Assembly (NCBI RefSeq): GCF_009712605.1 | Contig: NZ_WASO01000014.1 | Span: 372,001-436,000 of the forward strand | Length of the DNA: 64,000 bases | Reading direction: 5' to 3' | Origin: Paludibacter sp. | GTDB taxonomy: Bacteria > Bacteroidota > Bacteroidia > Bacteroidales > Paludibacteraceae | Part shown: positions 54,073 to 62,131 of the stretch, piece by piece | How the letters are laid out: the number at the start of each line of letters is the position of its first letter | Numbering within the stretch: position 1 is the first letter of the stretch | The notes under the pieces: generated by a model | Databases searched by the model: none | What the model was told of the DNA's origin: nothing | The model's input: only the letters and a program-made list of their open reading frames with translations | Position numbers and translations under genes: made by a program

Positions 54073-56361
54073 TTACTGTTCAAGTGTAAACATCGTTTTC
54101 TTTACATCTCTGGAGTTTCCGCCTACATACACCTCAAATTCTCCGGGTTCCGTGCCAAAAGTCATATCTGCACGATAGAAGGCTAGCATTTCCGGTTTTA
54201 TGGTAAAATTGACGGTTTTGGTTTCTCCTGCTTTCAGGAAGATCTTTTCAAAACCTTTCAGCTCTTTTACCGGCCGTGTAACGCTGCCTGCTAAATCGTG
54301 CAAATACATTTGAACTACTTCTGCACCGTCTTTTTTGCCTGTATTTGTAACCTGACAGCTAACGGTGATGCTGCCATTTGCGTGTAATTTTGATGATGAA
54401 AGCACCGGAGTGGAATAATCGAACGTAGTGTAACTAAGTCCGTATCCAAAAGGATAGAGTGGCGAATTGGGAACATCCAAATAAACAGAACGGAATTTTT
54501 CAAATTGGTCTTCTTCATGTTCCGGTCTGCCGGTCGGTTTATGTGCGTAATAAATAGGAATTTGACCCACATTGCGTGGAAATGTGGCAGTCAGTTTTCC
54601 GCTCGGATTAACGTCTCCGAACAAGACATCAGAAATGGCATCGGCGGCCATTGTTCCTCCAAACCAAACATTCAGTATGGCCGGAATATTTTCATTTTCC
54701 CAACCCAATGTGAGCGGGCGTCCGGTAAACAGCACCAATACAACCGGCTTACCCGTTTGAGCCAAAGCTTTGAGAAGCTCTTTCTGTGTGTCCGGAATAG
54801 AAATATCAGACCGGCTTGCACACTCGCCGCTCATTTCAGACGATTCACCTATAGCTGCCACTACAACATCGGCTTGTGAAGCTACTTTCAGCGCTTCATC
54901 CAAAATTTCTTTAACCGGGCGGCTATCACGATTCGTTGTTTTGCCAAACACGCTGACTCTTTTTTCCATTTCTTCGTCGGCAAAAATATTGGATCCTCGT
55001 GCATACACGATTTTAGCTTTATCACCTACTGCCGCCTTCATTGTTTCATAAAGGGTTGCAGGCTTGGAAAAATCGGCAGCGACAGACCATGTGCCGCACA
55101 TATTTTCTCTGTTATTGCCCAACGGACCGATTAAAGCAATAGTTCCGTTCTTCTTTAAAGGCAATAAATTGGCCTGATTCTTTAGCAAGACGAAGCTTTC
55201 TGCGGCTGTTTTGCGGGCAAAATCCAAATTAGTCGGCGTGAAAATCTCCGTTTTAGCACGATTTTCATTACAATATTTATAGGGATCTTCAAACAGTCCC
55301 AGCTTTAATTTTGCTATCAATACTGATTTACACGCGTCGTCAATCTCTTTTTGTGTTATTTTTCCTTCACGAAGTGATTGTTTCAATGTTTTCAGGAAGC
55401 CTTCACTTACCATATCCATGTCAACTCCGGCCTTCAAAGCCAAAGCAGATACCGCCTGCAAATCTCCCATTCCATGAGCTGTCATTTCGGAAATACCTGT
55501 ATAATCTGTAACTACAAAACCTTTAAAGCCCCATTGTTTGCGCAACACGTCTGTCAGTAACCATTTGTTGCCTGTAGCGGGAATCCCGTCAATTTCGTTG
55601 AAAGAAACCATTACAGATCCGCAACCGGCATCAATAGCGGCTTTGTAAGGAGGTAAATAATCTTCGTACATTCTGCGTTTGCTCATATCCACCGTGTTGT
55701 AATCGCGTCCGGCTTCGGCTGCACCATACAACGCATAATGTTTTACGCATGCCATTATGTTATTGTTATGAGAGAGATCTCCCTGATATCCATTTACCAT
55801 TGCTTTTGCAATCAAAGAGCCGAGATAGGGATCTTCTCCGGAACCTTCGGCAATACGTCCCCAGCGAGGATCACGGGCAATATCCACCATTGGAGAAAAA
55901 GTCCAGCATATACCATCTGCACTGGCTTCAATTGCTGCAATGCGTGCCGTTTTTTCTATCATCGGCAGGTTCCATGTGCAGGATAATGCGAGAGGAATAG
56001 GAAATGTGGTTTCGTAACCGTGGATAACATCCATCCCGAAAATAAGAGGAATATGCAAACGGCTTTGTTCTACGGCTACTTTTTGCATAGCTTTAATCTT
56101 AGCAACCGATTTGATGTTGAACAATCCGCCAACTAATCCTTGTTTAACTTTACCACCAATATCAGAATTTTGTGCCTGACCTGTTACAAAATCCCCGGCT
56201 CCCGGCAAATTGAGTTGTCCTATCTTTTCGTCCAGCGTCATTAGTTTCATAATTGAATCTGCTCGATGTTCAATTCTTGAAACAGTTCTGGCTGGTGTAT
56301 TTTTAAAAGAGGAGAATAAGACAAATAAGAAGAGTAAAAGAAGAGAAGTAGCTTTTTTCAT
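54073..56361 (-). CDS. GH3 family beta-glucosidase (BglX-type, probably acts on beta-1,2-glucooligosaccharides)
   Basis: 762 residues from the ATG at 56361 (a TTG at 56400 lies under the promoter and is rejected). Signal peptide, then the GH3 barrel with DPRWGRIAEGSGEDPYLGS, KHYALYGAAEAGRDYN, and the nucleophile D286 in GFVVTDYTG; the alpha/beta sandwich with AIGESSEMSGECASRSD, which carries the acid/base glutamate; and a C-terminal FN3-like domain (VSCQVTNTGKKDGAEVVQMYLHD). Retaining enzyme that removes terminal glucose. Bacteroidota loci for beta-1,2-glucan carry a GH3 of this kind together with GH144. First gene of the locus, right behind its promoter. Confidence 0.9.
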   Translation of the reverse strand: MKKATSLLLLFLFVLFSSFKNTPARTVSRIEHRADSIMKLMTLDEKIGQLNLPGAGDFVTGQAQNSDIGGKVKQGLVGGLFNIKSVAKIKAMQKVAVEQSRLHIPLIFGMDVIHGYETTFPIPLALSCTWNLPMIEKTARIAAIEASADGICWTFSPMVDIARDPRWGRIAEGSGEDPYLGSLIAKAMVNGYQGDLSHNNNIMACVKHYALYGAAEAGRDYNTVDMSKRRMYEDYLPPYKAAIDAGCGSVMVSFNEIDGIPATGNKWLLTDVLRKQWGFKGFVVTDYTGISEMTAHGMGDLQAVSALALKAGVDMDMVSEGFLKTLKQSLREGKITQKEIDDACKSVLIAKLKLGLFEDPYKYCNENRAKTEIFTPTNLDFARKTAAESFVLLKNQANLLPLKKNGTIALIGPLGNNRENMCGTWSVAADFSKPATLYETMKAAVGDKAKIVYARGSNIFADEEMEKRVSVFGKTTNRDSRPVKEILDEALKVASQADVVVAAIGESSEMSGECASRSDISIPDTQKELLKALAQTGKPVVLVLFTGRPLTLGWENENIPAILNVWFGGTMAADAISDVLFGDVNPSGKLTATFPRNVGQIPIYYAHKPTGRPEHEEDQFEKFRSVYLDVPNSPLYPFGYGLSYTTFDYSTPVLSSSKLHANGSITVSCQVTNTGKKDGAEVVQMYLHDLAGSVTRPVKELKGFEKIFLKAGETKTVNFTIKPEMLAFYRADMTFGTEPGEFEVYVGGNSRDVKKTMFTLEQ

Positions 56362-56397
56362 ATAGATGATTTTAGGGTAATTTTTACAAATACAATG

Positions 56398-56428
56398 CAA
56401 AGTTATTGCGCCAAAATTGAGTTGTCAA
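56398..56428 (-). promoter_or_regulatory. Promoter of the glucan utilization operon
   Basis: On the minus strand TTG (56428-56426) is followed after exactly 20 bases by TAACTTTG (56405-56398). This is a full Bacteroidota consensus promoter; transcription would start near 56391, about 30 bases before the GH3 ATG. Confidence 0.75.
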
Positions 56429-56618
56429 GTATTTGAACCCGAGATTAATACTACAATAAATAATACAAAATAAAGGCACCCCTACTTTAACCCCACAAGC
56501 AAAACAAAATAGTACTTATATAATTGTATATTAACTTTTTATACAATATAATTATTTAATATTTCATTGCTTTATAATCCCCTCTACCATGTGTAATAAA
56601 TGATAAATAAATACAAAA

Positions 56619-56648
56619 AGCCCCTGATAATATAAATTATCAGGGGCT
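56619..56648 (-). terminator. Intrinsic terminator of rubrerythrin
   Basis: Perfect 12-bp arms AGCCCCTGATAA (56619-56630) and TTATCAGGGGCT (56637-56648), loop six bases. The minus strand continues with TTTTTGTATT. It starts 38 bases after the rubrerythrin stop. Confidence 0.85.
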
Positions 56649-56685
56649 AAGATGTAAAATTTTAAATTTTAAACAACGATAAGCT

Positions 56686-57267
56686 TTAGTAATTTTCTTT
56701 TATCACTTCAAAATAAGCTTGCGGATGGAGACATGCAGGACAAATTTCAGGAGGTGTTGTACCCGTATGAACATAACCACAGTTCCGGCATTGCCAGGTT
56801 ACTTCATCCGTTTTTTCAAAAACTTCATTAGCTTCAATGTTATGCAAAAAGGCAAGATAACGTTCTTCATGACCCTTTTCCGCAACGCTAATCATCCGAT
56901 ACATGGCTGCAATCTGAGGAAATCCTTCCTCATCTGCAATCTGGGCAAAGAAAGGATAAAGTTCGCTCCATTCTTCGTGTTCGCCTCCGGCTGCTTCTTT
57001 CAGGTTTTCGGCAGTAGTACTGATTACACCGGCAGGATAAGTCGCAGTTATCTCAACCATTCCACCTTCAAGGAACTTAAACATACGTTTTGCATGTTCT
57101 TTTTCCTGATTTGCTGTCTCTTCAAAAATGGCAGCAATTTGCTCGTATCCCTCTTTCTTTGCCACGCTTGCAAAGTAAGTGTAACGATTACGGGCTTGCG
57201 ATTCACCTGCAAATGATTTCAGCAGGTTTTGTTCTGTACGTGTTCCTTTAATACTTTTCATAGCCAA
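56686..57267 (-). CDS. rbr: Rubrerythrin
   Basis: 193 residues. N-terminal ferritin-like four-helix domain with the di-iron ligands E-x-x-H type motifs (FAGESQARNRY, FEETANQEKEHAKRM, MISVAEKGHEERY) and a C-terminal rubredoxin-like domain with two Cys pairs (CRNCG and CPACLHPQAYF) near residues 159-180. It reduces hydrogen peroxide with electrons from the rubredoxin site; typical of anaerobes. It heads a terminator on its far side, so the gene group nitroreductase-YhcH-GNAT lies upstream on the same strand. Confidence 0.96.
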   Translation of the reverse strand: MAMKSIKGTRTEQNLLKSFAGESQARNRYTYFASVAKKEGYEQIAAIFEETANQEKEHAKRMFKFLEGGMVEITATYPAGVISTTAENLKEAAGGEHEEWSELYPFFAQIADEEGFPQIAAMYRMISVAEKGHEERYLAFLHNIEANEVFEKTDEVTWQCRNCGYVHTGTTPPEICPACLHPQAYFEVIKENY

Positions 57268-57333
57268 TCATTATTAATTGAAAATTAAACAATTGAACAT
57301 TATATTAACCGACATATTTTCATGTCCACTTCA

Positions 57334-57876
57334 TCAATATATATTATACGAAACAATGTCTGTGATGGATTTTCGTATTTTTTCCCGATGAGCCGCCTTT
57401 GGATAACCTAACAATATCAACAAGGCAACTCTTCTGGATGCGGGAATTTTCAATAATTTCCGAACTTTCTTTTCGTTAAGCCAGCCTATGACACATGATC
57501 CCAAACCTTCATCAGTCGCTGCTAAGGTAATGTGGCTTGCCAGAATACCCAGATCCGTATCCGGATAATGTCTGCGCTTTATCAATCCTCCTATCTTGGA
57601 TGAAAAGTTGGTGCTTTCTTCTACGATTACCAAATGGATCGGTGCCTGTTTTGTAAAATGATTAAATCCTAACGCTTTGCTGGATGTAGCATCAGCAATT
57701 TTGTTTTTTAGTTCGAAATTGTCAACTACTATAATTTTCCACGGTTGTCCGTTACATGCAGACGGAGATAACCTTGCCGCCTCTAAAATGCGTTCAAGCT
57801 TTTCCTTTTCAACAGGCTGATCATTATACATTCTGTCGCTCTGTCGCTTTTCGGCCAACTCCAGGAAACTTTGCAC
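57334..57876 (-). CDS. Nitroreductase family flavoprotein, 180 aa
   Basis: Single nitroreductase domain. The start RQSDRMYNDQPVEKEKLERILEAARLSPSACNGQPWKIIVV has the R-x-S-x-R FMN-phosphate motif (normally R-R-S-x-R) and the SPSACNGQPW loop. The C-terminal LLILLGYPK and a basic tail end the fold. Such enzymes use FMN to reduce quinones, nitro groups or other electrophiles with NAD(P)H; the substrate is unknown. Its stop lies 66 bases from rubrerythrin, and it begins 2 bases after the YhcH-type gene, so both are probably in one operon. Confidence 0.87.
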   Translation of the reverse strand: MQSFLELAEKRQSDRMYNDQPVEKEKLERILEAARLSPSACNGQPWKIIVVDNFELKNKIADATSSKALGFNHFTKQAPIHLVIVEESTNFSSKIGGLIKRRHYPDTDLGILASHITLAATDEGLGSCVIGWLNEKKVRKLLKIPASRRVALLILLGYPKAAHREKIRKSITDIVSYNIY

Positions 57877-57878
57877 GT

Positions 57879-58487
57879 TTAATCCACTTTAATTTTAAAA
57901 ACAATTTTTCGTACCGGAGCTTTATCACCCACTTGCAGGTTTGTAAGATGTACCTGTTGCGGGAAGAAGATAAAGAAATAGCCTGAATTTGCTACATAAT
58001 ACGGTAAAATCGGCAAGTTGTAGCCACCCCAGTCTTTCTTTTCGTTGAAAGGAGATACCTCTTTGGCTTCTGATAATTTGCCACAACCCATAAACTCACA
58101 TCCGGTAATGACATACTGAAAATCAATATATTTCCGATGCACTTCTAAAACCTGATTGCCAAATTCATGCGTGGTATATTCCTGAACTTTCACTATAATA
58201 TTGTCATCAAGATTGCTATTTCCCAAAGGCAACTTCATCAGGTCATTATTGTTTAGGTAGTCAAATACCTTTTGCCAACGTTCGGGATGTTTTTTGTAAT
58301 GATCGTAAAGCAAGGCTTTATCAACCGATGGTGCTGGCTGTGCCTTGAATCCGCCTTTCCAGTCGCCTTTGTTGAACCATTCAGTGATGACTTTATCTGA
58401 TACCGTCGCTTTTGCCGTCTTTGCTTTTTGAGCATTAACGATTGAGCTTAAAGCAACAATACTTATCAACAACAATATTTTTTTCAT
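57879..58487 (-). CDS. YhcH/YjgK/YiaL family protein with signal peptide
   Basis: 202 residues. The DUF386 core is clear: HRKYIDFQYVITGCEFMGCG (the H-x-x-x-(I/V)-D-x-(Q/H) metal-site strand) and FFIFFPQQVHLTN, with the histidine of the cupin site; the C-terminal VRKIVFKIKV strand ends the fold. Escherichia coli members act on sugars or sialic-acid derivatives, and most are cytosolic. This one has an N-terminal Sec signal (ILLLISIVALSSIVNA before QK) and a long helical lead-in, so it should be exported. Two bases separate it from the nitroreductase gene. Confidence 0.82.
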   Translation of the reverse strand: MKKILLLISIVALSSIVNAQKAKTAKATVSDKVITEWFNKGDWKGGFKAQPAPSVDKALLYDHYKKHPERWQKVFDYLNNNDLMKLPLGNSNLDDNIIVKVQEYTTHEFGNQVLEVHRKYIDFQYVITGCEFMGCGKLSEAKEVSPFNEKKDWGGYNLPILPYYVANSGYFFIFFPQQVHLTNLQVGDKAPVRKIVFKIKVD

Positions 58488-58502
58488 ACTGCTTTGTACC
58501 TC

Positions 58503-59327
58503 TTAATAATTCAACCTGTAAAATGGTAAGGTGAGCGTTGGTTCAAATCCAAGCCTGCAAGCCAACCGATACGAACCAATATTATCCTTTTTACAAGACC
58601 AAATCGGTTCATAATTATTTTCAATACAATAGTTTATCAAAGCAGAACAAGCTGCAAAAGCATAACCCTTTCCTTTATACGGTTGGGTGGTTTCAATTCC
58701 GATTTCAAGTGTATCGTCGAAAATAAATGAAGAAAAAGCCGTAGATGCCACTTCATTATCGGATAATGACGTAAAGCCTACTCCATTTTGAAAGAAGTCG
58801 TCACTGGTATTCCAAAAATTTTCCGGTATTACAGCTCCATGAATGGCATCATAATGCGCTGTTTCGGTTCTAACCACCTGCTTATCAATAGGAGTCATTG
58901 CACTAATGGCATCAAATTTCGCTTTATTGAATTTGAAATTTACCCGAGTGGTGATTTCAATTTTATCATTGACAGCTCCACGATTTTCCTCCACTGCAAT
59001 AAAACGATCTCCAAAAGTTTCCGAAAGGAATGCCTGCCATTTCGTTTCTGGTGCCTGAAGCCATTCATACCTTTGCCTTTGTTTATTCGTATTCAACAGG
59101 TAATCGACAAGGTTTTTGTTGAACTCTTTATTATCCACATTTCCAAACAATAATGACATGGAATAGGGATGCAGAATGTAGAACGATGTAGGATTTTCGG
59201 GATTATCCACAAAGACCTTTCCATCAACTTTTTGCTCTATAATAAATCGTGCAAAAAGATGGTTTACAGCTATCTGTTGAAGATGCTCTGTAACTTTATA
59301 ATAATCTTGTTTCTGTAATAATATCAT
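58503..59327 (-). CDS. GNAT acetyltransferase family protein, 274 aa
   Basis: The GNAT fold is in the C-terminal half: an acceptor-side strand (GVGFTSLSDNEVASTAFSSFIFD), a substrate strand with LEIGIETTQPYKGKGYAFAACSALINY (the acetyl-CoA P-loop is Q-x-x-G/K-G-x-A/G form) and PIWSCKKDNIGSYRLACRLGFEP (the motif B helix with N...S.RLA..LGF). The N-terminal 150 residues are unlike usual GNATs and match the PF12746-type two-part family. The acyl acceptor is unknown. Lies between ugd and the YhcH-type gene with about 15 bases on each side. Confidence 0.8.
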   Translation of the reverse strand: MILLQKQDYYKVTEHLQQIAVNHLFARFIIEQKVDGKVFVDNPENPTSFYILHPYSMSLLFGNVDNKEFNKNLVDYLLNTNKQRQRYEWLQAPETKWQAFLSETFGDRFIAVEENRGAVNDKIEITTRVNFKFNKAKFDAISAMTPIDKQVVRTETAHYDAIHGAVIPENFWNTSDDFFQNGVGFTSLSDNEVASTAFSSFIFDDTLEIGIETTQPYKGKGYAFAACSALINYCIENNYEPIWSCKKDNIGSYRLACRLGFEPTLTLPFYRLNY

Positions 59328-59342
59328 GTTGAAAGGACGAAA

Positions 59343-60686
59343 TTAAACCCCTACTCCCATATACGTAAATCCCAGTTCCGACATCTCTTTTTTGTCATAG
59401 ATATTACGGCCATCAAGCACTATATGGTTCTTCATCAGTTTCTTAACAATATCCCAATTGGGCATTCTGAATTCTTTCCATTCGGTAACCAGCATAAGAG
59501 CGTCTGCATCATTGACCGTATCGTAAATATCAGCAGCAAAGTAAATTCGTTCTTTCAAAACCGGATCAATATTGCTCCTTTCAATGGCCTTTTGCGCTTC
59601 TTCGACAGCCACAGGGTCAAATGCACGAATATTGCATCCTGCATTCAATAGTTTACGGATCAATACCAACGATGGCGCTTCACGCATATCATCGGTATTT
59701 GGTTTGAACGACAATCCCCATAAAGCAACGGTTTTCCCTTTCAATGACCCATTAGGAATGAGCGTATGAAGTTTGGTGTATAATACCTCTTTCTGCAGTT
59801 CATTTACTTCATCAACAGATTGCAACACCCGCATTGTATACCCTTCTTTTTCAGCTATTTTTATCAAAGCTCTCACATCTTTAGGAAAACACGAACCCCC
59901 ATATCCGATACCGGAATAAAGAAACTTCGTACCAATGCGATTGTCCGAGCTGATTCCTTTTCGAACCATGTTCACGTCCGCTCCTACTCTTTCGCAGAGA
60001 TTGGCTATATCGTTCATAAAGCTGATACGTGTTGCCAACATAGCATTTGCAGCGTATTTTGTCATCTCTGCAGAAGGAATGTCCATGAAAATAACCCGGA
60101 AATTATTCAGTAAGAACGGACGATACAACTGGGTCATAAGCTTTTGCGTACGGTCGGATTCAATACCTACCACTACCCTGTCCGGACTCATAAAGTCGTT
60201 TATAGCATCACCTTCCTTCAAAAATTCAGGATTAGAGGCTACATCAAACGGAATATTAACTCCACGTTTGTCTAATTCTTCCTGAATAATGGCTTTCACC
60301 TGATAAGCAGTACCTACAGGAACCGTACTTTTGGTAACGACACAAACATATTTATTCATGTTGCAGCCAATTGTGCGCGCTACCTCATAAACGTATTGTA
60401 AATCAGCGCTTCCATCTTTATCCGGAGGCGTTCCTACAGCGCTAAAAACAACTTCAACATCGTTCAGAACCTCCGGCAACGATGTCGAAAACTGCAATCG
60501 CCCCGCCTTGATATTCCGAATGACCATTTCGTCCAGCCCCGGTTCATATATCGGAATAATCCCTTTTTTGAGATTCTCAATTTTCTGTATATCAATATCC
60601 ACACAGGTTACCTCTACGCCCATTTCGGCAAAACAGGCTCCTGAAACCAACCCCACATATCCGGTTCCTACAATTGCTATTTGCAT
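59343..60686 (-). CDS. ugd: UDP-glucose 6-dehydrogenase
   Basis: 447 residues. NAD-binding GTGYVGLVSGACFAE at residues 7-21, a second-domain helix that links subunits, and the catalytic cysteine in YGGSCFPKD (about residue 262). It oxidises UDP-glucose to UDP-glucuronate in two NAD steps. The G-x-G-x-x-G motif with following acidic residue (CVDID) is for NAD. Together with the following gene it supplies acidic nucleotide sugars to the capsule or exopolysaccharide made by the locus to its right. Gap to tviB-like gene is 33 bases. Confidence 0.94.
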   Translation of the reverse strand: MQIAIVGTGYVGLVSGACFAEMGVEVTCVDIDIQKIENLKKGIIPIYEPGLDEMVIRNIKAGRLQFSTSLPEVLNDVEVVFSAVGTPPDKDGSADLQYVYEVARTIGCNMNKYVCVVTKSTVPVGTAYQVKAIIQEELDKRGVNIPFDVASNPEFLKEGDAINDFMSPDRVVVGIESDRTQKLMTQLYRPFLLNNFRVIFMDIPSAEMTKYAANAMLATRISFMNDIANLCERVGADVNMVRKGISSDNRIGTKFLYSGIGYGGSCFPKDVRALIKIAEKEGYTMRVLQSVDEVNELQKEVLYTKLHTLIPNGSLKGKTVALWGLSFKPNTDDMREAPSLVLIRKLLNAGCNIRAFDPVAVEEAQKAIERSNIDPVLKERIYFAADIYDTVNDADALMLVTEWKEFRMPNWDIVKKLMKNHIVLDGRNIYDKKEMSELGFTYMGVGV

Positions 60687-60719
60687 GTTCTGATCTTGTA
60701 TTGTTACAAATTGCGTTTA

Positions 60720-62021
60720 TTACAAACGGGCATCAACTAAGCTCCTGTCCACGAAACCTTTGACATCAAAAATGACAGCTCCCGAATCTTTGTATTTTTT
60801 ATAATCTATGTCCTTGAATTCGCGGTGCTCTACAGCAACTACAATTGCCTCGTAAGGTATTGACGGGTCTAACTCTGGCAACAAATCCAAATCATATTCC
60901 CGTTTAACTTCTTCCGCATTCGCCCAGGGATCATAAACATCTACTATTAAACCGAATTCCTTCAGCTCTTTGTAAATATCAATTACTTTGGTATTTCTCA
61001 CGTCAGGACAATTTTCCTTAAACGTAAAACCAAGAATCAATGCCTTGGAATGCTTAATCTTATGATCTTTTTGAATCATCAGTTTGAGCACTTTATTTGC
61101 TATAAAATCGGCAATGCTATTGTTCACACGGCGACCTGATAAAATAACCTGAGGATCATACCCGAGCGCTTTTGATTTATGTGCAAGGTAGTACGGATCA
61201 ACTCCGATACAATGACCTCCTACCAATCCCGGTTTGTATTTCAGAAAGTTCCATTTTGTGCCTGCTGCTTCAATCACGTCGGCAGTATCAATGCCAACAC
61301 GGTCAAAAATCAAAGCCAATTCATTTACAAATGAGATGTTTACATCTCGCTGTGCATTTTCAATTGCTTTAGCAGCCTCTGCCACTTTCAGATTGGGAGC
61401 CTTATGAGTGCCGGCTTCAATAATAGAGGCATAAAGGGCATCCACAAAGTCGCCTACCTCAGGAGTAGAGCCCGAAGTTATCTTTTTTATCTTGGTAAGC
61501 GTATTAACTTTATCGCCCGGATTAATTCTCTCGGGAGAATAGCCGCAAAAGAAATCAACATTGAATTTCAGTCCCGATTGTTTTTCTAATACCGGCACAC
61601 AATCTTCTTCTGTGCATCCGGGATATACTGTTGATTCATAAATAACCACATCGCCTTTTTTCAGTACACTTCCCACCGTACCACTTGCTTTAATCAATGG
61701 CGTTAAGTCCGGGTTATTAAACGCATCAATGGGAGTCGGAACTGTCACTATGAATACAGTAGCACCCCTGAGATCGTTAATATTCGAACTGAAAGATAAT
61801 CCAATGGCACTTCCTGCCTTTTTCAATTCTGATGCTTGCTTAAGATCCTCAATATTGGCTTCCCGTGTATGATCTTCACATCTGCTAAGCTCATCAACCC
61901 GGCTTGTATTGATGTCAAATCCGATAACATCATATTTTTTGCCAAATTCTATTGCCAATGGCAACCCCACATATCCCAGGCCAATAACAGCAATATGCGT
62001 TTTCTCCAAGTTTAATTTCAT
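60720..62021 (-). CDS. Nucleotide-sugar dehydrogenase, TviB/WbpO-like (probably UDP-N-acetylhexosamine)
   Basis: 433 residues of the UDP-glucose/GDP-mannose dehydrogenase superfamily. NAD motif VIGLGYVGLPLAIEFG at 13-28; the catalytic cysteine in VGGHCIGVDPYYLA near 256. The overall pattern (FIVTVPTPID, VYPGCTEEDCVPVLE, CGYSPERINPGD) is that of the UDP-N-acetylgalactosamine/glucosamine dehydrogenases (TviB, WbpO, WbpA), which make UDP-HexNAcA for acidic capsules; it differs from the ugd neighbour, which has shorter loops. Which epimer it uses cannot be told. It lies between the Wzc-like kinase gene and ugd. Confidence 0.9.
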   Translation of the reverse strand: MKLNLEKTHIAVIGLGYVGLPLAIEFGKKYDVIGFDINTSRVDELSRCEDHTREANIEDLKQASELKKAGSAIGLSFSSNINDLRGATVFIVTVPTPIDAFNNPDLTPLIKASGTVGSVLKKGDVVIYESTVYPGCTEEDCVPVLEKQSGLKFNVDFFCGYSPERINPGDKVNTLTKIKKITSGSTPEVGDFVDALYASIIEAGTHKAPNLKVAEAAKAIENAQRDVNISFVNELALIFDRVGIDTADVIEAAGTKWNFLKYKPGLVGGHCIGVDPYYLAHKSKALGYDPQVILSGRRVNNSIADFIANKVLKLMIQKDHKIKHSKALILGFTFKENCPDVRNTKVIDIYKELKEFGLIVDVYDPWANAEEVKREYDLDLLPELDPSIPYEAIVVAVEHREFKDIDYKKYKDSGAVIFDVKGFVDRSLVDARL

Positions 62022-62131
62022 ACTATAATTATTATTTCATCTAAGGATGTATGGAACTTCATGTTACTGGAAATTATCACATTAGTTTTGGACATTGTGA
62101 AGCAACATGTTCGTTTCATTTTAATTCCTTA

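Larger units (their letters stand above)
56362..56685. other. Intergenic region with the glucan-locus promoter and rubrerythrin terminator
   Basis: No gene. It holds the promoter at 56398-56428, a very AT-rich middle and the terminator at 56619-56648. An operator for the regulator would be expected here, but I see no clear inverted repeat near the promoter. Confidence 0.6.
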
